Source of the DNA: Aurantiochytrium sp. KH105
Lineage: Eukaryota; Sar; Bigyra; Thraustochytrida; Thraustochytriidae
DNA length: 64,000 nucleotides
Direction of reading: 5' to 3'
NCBI GenBank assembly: GCA_003116975.1
Contig: BGKB01000018.1
Location: forward strand, 744,001-808,000
The notes below the pieces were generated by a model. It worked only from the letters and a program-made list of their open reading frames with translations. It was not told the origin of the DNA and searched no databases. Below are positions 58,901 to 64,000 of the stretch, piece by piece (position 1 is the stretch's first letter; the number at the start of each line of letters is the position of its first letter). The position numbers and the translations under genes were made by a program.

Positions 58901-61449
58901 AGGCCGCACGGATCGCTGCCGAGACGCAAGCCAAGGCCAAAGAGTATCGTCTCAAGGCGGAAAAGGAAGAACGCGAGGCGCGCAAACTCGAGCAGGAAGA
59001 AACGAAGCGAACCATTGAGGAACTTGGCGGAGAGGAAGCGTATCTGGAACAAGTTGAGCACGAACGCAATGTCACGTTTTCGCGAGCCGTGACTGTACGC
59101 GAGTTTCCAAAGTACTTTTCGAATGAGCACGCCATGGCCATTGATCTTCGGGCCGCGCGAAAGCGTGGCAAGGAAAAGCAGGTTGTCGGCGATGACCTCG
59201 AGGCCATTGCGAGGACGGTACGCGTGGTCTTGGACCCCGCGTCTGAGGCGCCTTTGCCGTCTGTAGAGGAGGAACTCGTGCACCGCGATCCCAAGGCTGC
59301 CGCAGCTGCGAGAAAGAGCAAGCGTACGGGGAAGCGTCCCTCCCTTTCTGCAACGCTCAAACGAATGCATTCCTCGTTGAAACGCCGCTCGTATGCGCCG
59401 ACCATGGCCGGTGCCAAGGACGAGGACGAGGCAGCTCGTGCAAAGTTCGCGCTCATGCGGCAAGGTATCCCCGAAGCTGCGCTCTCTGCGACGGGTGCAA
59501 CACTCAATCTTGGCATCATCTCGTGCCCAGCGGTTGAATATTGCGTGGATACGGGTGCTGGGAAGGGCGATCAAGACGAGGTGGCCTCTGCCGTATCAGT
59601 CTCGTCATCAGTTCCACAAGGCGCCAAAAGCCTGATGTGTCTTTTTAGTGGTGGCGGCGGCAAATCAGCCCAGCAAAAGGCGAGCAAGCGCAAGTCGCAA
59701 AAGAGCAGATCGTCCAAGCGCCAATCGCGAAAGTCGCAGCGCCGGCGATCAGCATACTATGAAGAAGATGACGACGACGACGACGAGGACGAGGACGCGG
59801 ACAGCGTTGTCCGTCTTGATGTCAAAACCGAGCCGGTCTCGTTGGGCGACGAGTACCCGGATGCACGACCAGGCACGGTGATAATGACGAGAAACGGACC
59901 CCGATACAACTGGGCGCCGTGCTTTTGCCGGGTCGAGGGCTTTGAGCTGAACTATTTTGAGAGTGCAGAGCCTGACGGGACTGGCGAAATGCGAGGCGTG
60001 ACGAAAATCGGCACAGTGCATATCGGCAGCGTGGCAGCCGTCGAACAGTTTTCAACCGATTCGCTCGATGAAAAATTGGCGGGCACACTCAGGACGAACT
60101 GCGTCTTGCGGTTGCGCGTGCGGAGCCGCGTCGGCTACCACTTGGTGCTGGCTTTTCCCGATGAGGACATGAAGGACCGCGTGGCGGACCACATCGAGCG
60201 GGCACTTTCCATGTGGAAGGCTGAGACAGCGGCGCTCAAGCAAATGGCTCGCGGAGAATTCCGCGATTCAGAACGTGTCGAGGAGGCCAAAAAGATGCTT
60301 GAAGACGGCAGAATGTCGCGCAAGTCATTCAAGCAGGCCATGCTCCAGCAGCTGAGCTCCGAGTCCGAGTATGCGCAGCTTCATGTTGCCATGTACGGCG
60401 AAGATGATTACGATAAGCGCGTGAAATGCGCCACGTGTGGAGCCATCAACTTCCTCGTGGGCGCACCGCCCGAGCCAGACGGCTACATTTGCCACACGTG
60501 CAAGGAACCGCTTGAGCTTCCCGACGAAATGGACGATGAGCCGATTGTTGAGAGTGGAGGCACGCTCGGTGCATCGAGCTTCAGCGGGCGAAGTAGCGGT
60601 ATGCTGACCCCGCGAGCGAGCCGCATCAACTCGACCGTCTTTGATGAGCTAGATGCGGAGGACCTCGAGTCGCTTCCGCCGCCGCCCAGTTTTCCTATTA
60701 CCATCTCGCTCAAGGACAAGTCGTCCCTGACGGTTTTTGAGGTGGACCTTTTGCCGCATCCGCGCAAGTACGAGCCGACCCAGTCCCGCATGTACTTTTA
60801 CACTTTTCGCTGTCAGTATGTGGAACCGGTGAAGCCCTCGAAAAAGAGGAGAAGCAAGGCGAAGCCGGAGGTGCATCACTGGATCGTGGATCAGCCTTTC
60901 GAAGCTTTCCATAATTTGCACCGCAGCCTCGGCCAGTTTGCAGAGGAGTGGAACAAAACGGTCGATCTTCCGGAGTGGGTAGATGTTGAGCCGGCCAGGA
61001 CCGAACGCGAGACGGCCGAACTGCGCCTCAACTGCCTCAACGACTACATGGAAGCCTTTCTCGAGCTTGCACAGGTGGATGAATTCATCTTCCAAGCTCC
61101 TCCTGTGCGCATCTTTTTCAATCTTCGAGCCCTCAAGGTGGCGCCGTTATCTCCTGAAGAGCTCGAGGACTTGCGTCCCGCCTTTGAGACGCTCGAGACC
61201 TTTCATAAGGAAAAGAAAAAGTGGTCGGCGGATATTTACGATCTCTTTGTTCAGATTGTGGAGATCGAGCCTCGTTTGGACGCTACAGCCAGCGCCGACG
61301 CGGTCTTTAACAGCATCGAGTATGCCATTGCTCGCCTCTCGTATCAGGAGAAGAGCGACGTCTTTCACACGGGCCAGCGGTACATGCAGACCCTCGAATC
61401 GGTCAATGCATACCTTGACGAGCTCGTACATGCTCTTGATTTGAATTGA
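55921..61449 (+). CDS. Myosin heavy chain with IQ, PH, zinc-ribbon-like and PX modules
   Basis: Predicted 1842 residues. An SH3-like N-terminal piece (about 5-50) leads into the motor: P-loop GESGAGKT (159-166), switch 1 NHNSSRFGKF (about 216-225), switch 2 DIFGFEVF (about 490-497), and SYIRCIKPN (about 704-712) before the converter. An acidic insertion (about 725-755, DDELDGEENDDDDDDANDDA) splits the segment between IKPN and the SH1 helix. One IQ motif (about 908-925), a charged helix to about 1050, and a Ser/Lys/Arg linker follow. A PH-like fold (about 1315-1430), two CxxC pairs (CATC, CHTC, about 1502-1525) and a PX domain (about 1590-1740) complete the tail. It is likely an actin motor for phosphoinositide membranes. 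The start is MDTLRRGT; the frame is open 24 codons upstream. Confidence 0.92.
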   Translation: MDTLRRGTLLWLPGKQGSYELGEVSQREGSMLGVDVLSTQQSFTLDLGSLDVKVFKANKDVVEDMTALRNLHLPGILYNIRERALADEPYTFMGNTVLVAVNPLKHIEAPEGILGTRKALNAPHPYAIAEVAFQQMSFGAGRRQDRRDSPVNQSILVSGESGAGKTESSKMVLEHLVHRCVNDADGDAGAISHLDRRLLDSNPILEAFGNASTKRNHNSSRFGKFLKLHFEKGVGGRRMANPLQPLHICGASIETYLLERSRVTLHGEGERSYHIFYMLLAGASGEQRLAYDLDHEFVLTRPKKRPADRPLPRKSAHGMRISLERLEARDLEGFTELCESLSTFDIPPSSSDPGAISQERLFGIVAAMLHLGNVSFENDENTSEGYVALVQDEVPLQTASELLGVDYGDLRNSIMVRKVKTVHEQIIVKRDARGAKDAADAMVKSLYVQLFDWLVRHITSSFGSPTDQSAQADASSKKEAPESFFIGVLDIFGFEVFSVNDFEQLLINFANEALQSSFKKQVLEAELKLYASEGLQVPDTDFDFTPDDMSCMNLLRGINKRDPGVLGTIDAEGRQPQPLDEKMCAHLHRAFKGHPKFPTPHPRDQRTTFKILHFAGEVKYTVGSFIEKNSDKMPAEVNDLFEQSANVLVKEMFPRIEDDRRRNSTDRAAARAGRAVRNISTTIISGFREQMDELLDTLGGTRCSYIRCIKPNPTMRRRGGDAFEEVLFDQEDDELDGEENDDDDDDANDDASARAAKAARWFDNPFVSSQLENLGIPQTTKVMQLGFPTRVPFDFLLSSYKSMLPAEVLRVWETIGEGNDRAFIKALFFAFHIEPSTYKLGLTKVFFRSGMLDQLTQVLDAATSKSLDEEVVQRFRGSFARQLWRRTLAKVRAVKEFEDLLAFCRKRNSASTIIQRLARRKVAEMEAKAELARQRELKQKREQEEKKEQARLAAKREAAAQKAAAEAEQQRLREAADLKARAELESEMRRAAEEAARIAAETQAKAKEYRLKAEKEEREARKLEQEETKRTIEELGGEEAYLEQVEHERNVTFSRAVTVREFPKYFSNEHAMAIDLRAARKRGKEKQVVGDDLEAIARTVRVVLDPASEAPLPSVEEELVHRDPKAAAAARKSKRTGKRPSLSATLKRMHSSLKRRSYAPTMAGAKDEDEAARAKFALMRQGIPEAALSATGATLNLGIISCPAVEYCVDTGAGKGDQDEVASAVSVSSSVPQGAKSLMCLFSGGGGKSAQQKASKRKSQKSRSSKRQSRKSQRRRSAYYEEDDDDDDEDEDADSVVRLDVKTEPVSLGDEYPDARPGTVIMTRNGPRYNWAPCFCRVEGFELNYFESAEPDGTGEMRGVTKIGTVHIGSVAAVEQFSTDSLDEKLAGTLRTNCVLRLRVRSRVGYHLVLAFPDEDMKDRVADHIERALSMWKAETAALKQMARGEFRDSERVEEAKKMLEDGRMSRKSFKQAMLQQLSSESEYAQLHVAMYGEDDYDKRVKCATCGAINFLVGAPPEPDGYICHTCKEPLELPDEMDDEPIVESGGTLGASSFSGRSSGMLTPRASRINSTVFDELDAEDLESLPPPPSFPITISLKDKSSLTVFEVDLLPHPRKYEPTQSRMYFYTFRCQYVEPVKPSKKRRSKAKPEVHHWIVDQPFEAFHNLHRSLGQFAEEWNKTVDLPEWVDVEPARTERETAELRLNCLNDYMEAFLELAQVDEFIFQAPPVRIFFNLRALKVAPLSPEELEDLRPAFETLETFHKEKKKWSADIYDLFVQIVEIEPRLDATASADAVFNSIEYAIARLSYQEKSDVFHTGQRYMQTLESVNAYLDELVHALDLN

Positions 61450-61853
61450 GAAATTTTTATTTGTCTGTCTCGTAAATGTGTCTGTATGTTGCGCTCATTT
61501 GCGCAGGTGTAACCAAAGAAACAAAACGTAGAGTGAACGTTGTACACTATTTTGATCTTTTGGCACCAAGTCCAACCGGATTATGCCCATACGGGATGGG
61601 CCAGTTGCCGAGAAAGAAAACATTCTTGCTAGGATTTACTCATGAGTTTCATTCTTCTTCTTCTTCGTCGTCGTCGTCGTCGTTGTTGTTACTGTCGTTT
61701 TCGTCACCGTCGTCGTCCACAAATGAGTCATCCATTCCGACATCGCTTGCCAAGGCATTTGCAGCTGAAGCACCCTGCGCCGACGATCCCCCTGGAGCAG
61801 GAGATGGTAACTCTTGTCCCTCTTGAAGAATCTCCTGGGCATTTTCTGGATTC
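61450..61853. other. Convergent 3' flanks of the myosin and RCHY1-like genes
   Basis: The myosin 3' flank has a 5-bp stem TGCGC/GCGCA at 61490-61505. On the minus strand, 61649-61853 stays open in a frame shifted from RCHY1 and encodes an acidic tail (MDDSFVDDDGDEND, then Asp/Glu runs) that may belong to that gene. Confidence 0.4.
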
Positions 61854-62936
61854 TCATCTCGAGGAGGCCTTGCGCTTTCGGGAAAGTACGACAGTGTTGT
61901 AAGACTTGCATGATGGGCAAATATGGGCCAAAAAGTGAAAGGGCACAGCAGCGCTCTTTTGACAGTCGTCGCAGTGAATATGAGCCACCCAGTTTTTATA
62001 CTCGTCTGGCATGGGTTGTGCAGCAATGGCTTCTTCGATTATCTGTGAGATCCTGGCCTGGCTGTCCTGGTCAAGATACGAGACGCGACAAATTGGACAC
62101 GTTCGTGCGCCTGCCGAAGATGCCTGTTTCTGGCATTCCTCGTGCATCGCGTGACCACAGCGTAGCAAGGCGACCTGTCGCGTTGAATCCTGCATCCGTT
62201 CGAAGCAGGCCACACACTTGTTCGAAGAGTCAACGCAAGTATGCTTGGAATAGAGACCTGGTGGGAGGCACAGTCTGCATTTGTCACAATGATGAAAATC
62301 TTCTCGCTTGCCAATACGACAGATCCCACACCCATCGCAATGAAAGATCTCCTTGCTTTTGTCGTCCGACCATAGCCTGCACGGCTCGCAGTAATAGTGC
62401 GTCTCACGCCACGAGCACGAAGTGTTTGAGCAGGCTCGGCCAAGTGGCTGCAGCGTTTTGCAGGCGCGACACATGATAGTCTTGGTTGCAAAGCGATTAA
62501 TTTCGTGATCGTCGACCACGTCGTTGTGACACAAACGACAAGGGTAGATTTTACCGCAGCAGTTGGAAAGGATCGAGCATTGCCGCTTGTAGTGCTTGCA
62601 CGCCTCGAGGCCCAACGAAGTGCCCATCGTCACGGCGACGTTTGCATCATCGGCGGATTTTGAAGAAGCGTCCCCGTTGCCGCCCTCTTCGTCTGTGGCA
62701 GATGTGCCGGCAAGCACCGTCGCGTTCGCTGCTGTGACGCTTGTTGCTGTCGCCGTCGGCGCCACTGCCGCGGCCATCGAGTAGAGCTCTTGGATCTTCT
62801 TGGTGCGTTCCTCGACACCCAGCGAAAGATCGAGCGCGATGGCGCGAATACGCTCTTTCAGGGTCGCTGCCGTCGGCGGCTCTTGCGCTTGGCGAAGCGG
62901 CGCTCCGCCCGCCGCGCTGTCGCTGTTGTTGCCCAT
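61854..62936 (-). CDS. RCHY1/Pirh2-like RING and CHY zinc-finger E3 ubiquitin ligase
   Basis: Predicted 360 residues. A CHY-type zinc finger spans about 113-185 (ACKHYKRQCSILSNCC, YPCRLCHND, CRACKTLQP, YYCEPCRLW). It is followed by a CTCHY module (FHCDGCGICRIG, HHCDKCRLCLPPGLYSKHTC, about 198-234), a RING-H2 finger (CVACFERM at 241-248, CGHAMHEEC, CPICR at 280-284) and a C-terminal zinc ribbon (HCDDC and CPSC, 321-343). This order matches RCHY1 and plant homologues, which transfer ubiquitin to regulatory proteins. The N-terminal 110 residues are Ala/Thr-rich and family-specific. The frame stops soon after CPSCKSYNTVVL, where homologues also end, but an acidic reading frame continues downstream. 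Confidence 0.9.
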   Translation of the reverse strand: MGNNSDSAAGGAPLRQAQEPPTAATLKERIRAIALDLSLGVEERTKKIQELYSMAAAVAPTATATSVTAANATVLAGTSATDEEGGNGDASSKSADDANVAVTMGTSLGLEACKHYKRQCSILSNCCGKIYPCRLCHNDVVDDHEINRFATKTIMCRACKTLQPLGRACSNTSCSWRETHYYCEPCRLWSDDKSKEIFHCDGCGICRIGKREDFHHCDKCRLCLPPGLYSKHTCVDSSNKCVACFERMQDSTRQVALLRCGHAMHEECQKQASSAGARTCPICRVSYLDQDSQARISQIIEEAIAAQPMPDEYKNWVAHIHCDDCQKSAAVPFHFLAHICPSCKSYNTVVLSRKRKASSR

Positions 62937-63156
62937 TCTCGCGCGTCACGCGTCGAGAGTGACTTCGTCCCGTGTGCGGCTTGAAGTTTTGCCGCACCTC
63001 TTATTATCAAAGTAGTTTATAGCGCGACGCAGAACGTCAAGATGCCCATGGAAAATAGGAAAAGCCCTTGAAAGCCCACGGGTATCAGAGAGCATCAAGA
63101 AGGACTTCTCGAGAAGGACCTTCCTCCCCCAAGTAAGCCCTGCGGAAAGTTTCATT

Positions 63157-63171
63157 TAGGCCTAGGCCTAG
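63157..63171. repeat. TAGGCCTAGGCCTAG motif
   Basis: Perfect double TAGGCC motif about 220 bp upstream of the RCHY1-like start. Confidence 0.7.
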
Positions 63172-63709
63172 TGATTGTGTGAAGCGCTCTTTCCTGCAAT
63201 ACAGTCATCGAGGGTCTCATTTCGATTCATTCCTTTCGTTTTGGCTCTCAAAGCACCATCAAACCAACCTCTCTTACCTCTGCACCGCCTGACCGCCGCA
63301 TCGCACCTCTGCAGCTCTCCAGCATAGCGTCCGTCGGCCCGGTCAACAAGGCGACTCGTGGCCGTGTGGGGCCAGGAATTCATCCTGCCGTGCACACACG
63401 CCGTGCCAGGTTTCCCCGGAATCCCGCGCTTTCAAGCTGCTGCTGCAGCCAGCAGCTGCAGTTATTTAGCAGCTACGGACTGACGCGGGTGCTCTTCTAC
63501 ACCTCGCAGTCGCTCGCCCTCGCCGCCACGCGCAGCTGTGCTGCAGCGGCAGGTGCAAGCCCCTCCCCCTCTCGCGCGACGCCCTCCAAGTCACCAAGAA
63601 CTACAAGTACTACCCTACATCCATCCATCCGGCATGCCTGGCCGCGTCGACCCAGTCGCGAGGCGACCTAACGCCTCGCCTACCCCCGCGCGTCTTTCGC
63701 TTCGCTGTC

Positions 63710-63748
<39 letters not shown>

Positions 63749-63754
63749 TGTGCA
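63710..63754. repeat. (GCGT)n microsatellite
   Basis: About ten GCGT/GTGC units. Confidence 0.95.
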
Positions 63755-64000
63755 GGCCTCTCTGCGCTTCCGGCCCTGTCTGCCGCGCTCGGCTCTCCGT
63801 CCTCGCAGGCGTTCTCGTGCTCCCTGCCAGCGACCACCGTCAACGGCAGAAAGAAAGACTCGGAAAGAGAGAAGAAAGACCTTTCGGGGCCCCCGGGGCC
63901 CCCATTCGCCCTCCCGCCGCTGCCGCGAGAAGCGACCTCGTCTCTGACCTGTCTCTGGCGAGCCTCGGTCGAGGCCGAGCCCGCCTCGAAAGGGCCCGGC

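Larger units (their letters stand above)
62937..64000. other. RCHY1-like promoter side and right edge; no supported gene
   Basis: Contains a TAGGCCT cluster (63157-63171), a self-complementary CTGCTGCAGCCAGCAGCTGCAG segment near 63437-63460 and a GCGT repeat. Frames near the edge lack domains; a gene crossing the right edge cannot be excluded. Confidence 0.45.

Noticed and set aside
1-64000. Possible CRISPR array, bacterial operon or plasmid-like content
   Set aside because: Tandem units are 4-9 bp without spacers, genes are eukaryotic and one has spliceosomal introns.
1-64000. tRNA or rRNA genes
   Set aside because: I looked for tRNA box-B-like words and rRNA-like conserved blocks and found none outside protein genes; a covariance-model scan would be decisive.

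Overview
The window is nuclear DNA of a GC-rich, intron-poor protist. Protein genes are long, mostly single-exon and strongly biased to G or C at third codon positions; they are separated by GC-rich spacers packed with four- and five-base tandem repeats. The gene content is eukaryotic: ECM29, Sec5, Spc25, PTC7-type PP2C, RCHY1-type E3 ligase and a myosin. A predicted outer-dynein-arm docking protein points to a flagellated stage, and a C-terminal PX domain on the myosin recalls stramenopile myosins. My best guess is a stramenopile of the thraustochytrid/labyrinthulid kind. This is inference from gene style and domain make-up, not from a marker gene.

Layout. 0-12 kb: three paralogous membrane-anchored class-3 lipase-like genes (one on minus, two on plus) in repeat-rich spacers, plus a lower-GC island near 3-4 kb. 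11.7-25 kb: a compact block with a SET-domain protein, the proteasome adaptor ECM29, a PTC7-like phosphatase, an ankyrin-BSD protein (minus) and an unorthodox aquaporin. 25-34 kb: a long coiled-coil protein and an oversized Sec5-like exocyst subunit (both minus), then a nitroreductase-family gene with two introns, the only spliced gene I can resolve. 34-43 kb: mostly non-coding repeat DNA holding one decayed Fanzor/TnpB-like nuclease fragment and one low-complexity predicted gene. 43-62.9 kb: a Gly-rich type II membrane protein, a PARP-like protein lacking the usual His, Spc25, a kelch protein, an ODAD3-like protein, a myosin with PH, zinc-ribbon-like and PX modules, and an RCHY1-like E3 ligase.

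The genes do not form one pathway; this is an ordinary housekeeping neighbourhood. Points that stand out are the Fanzor relic, compact stem-loops just after several stop codons, degenerate catalytic motifs in the PARP-like and SET proteins, the myosin architecture, the lipase cluster with a conserved cytosolic NPxF/Y motif, and short tandem repeats placed just upstream of many start codons. I saw no rRNA, tRNA, CRISPR array, viral element or intact transposon.
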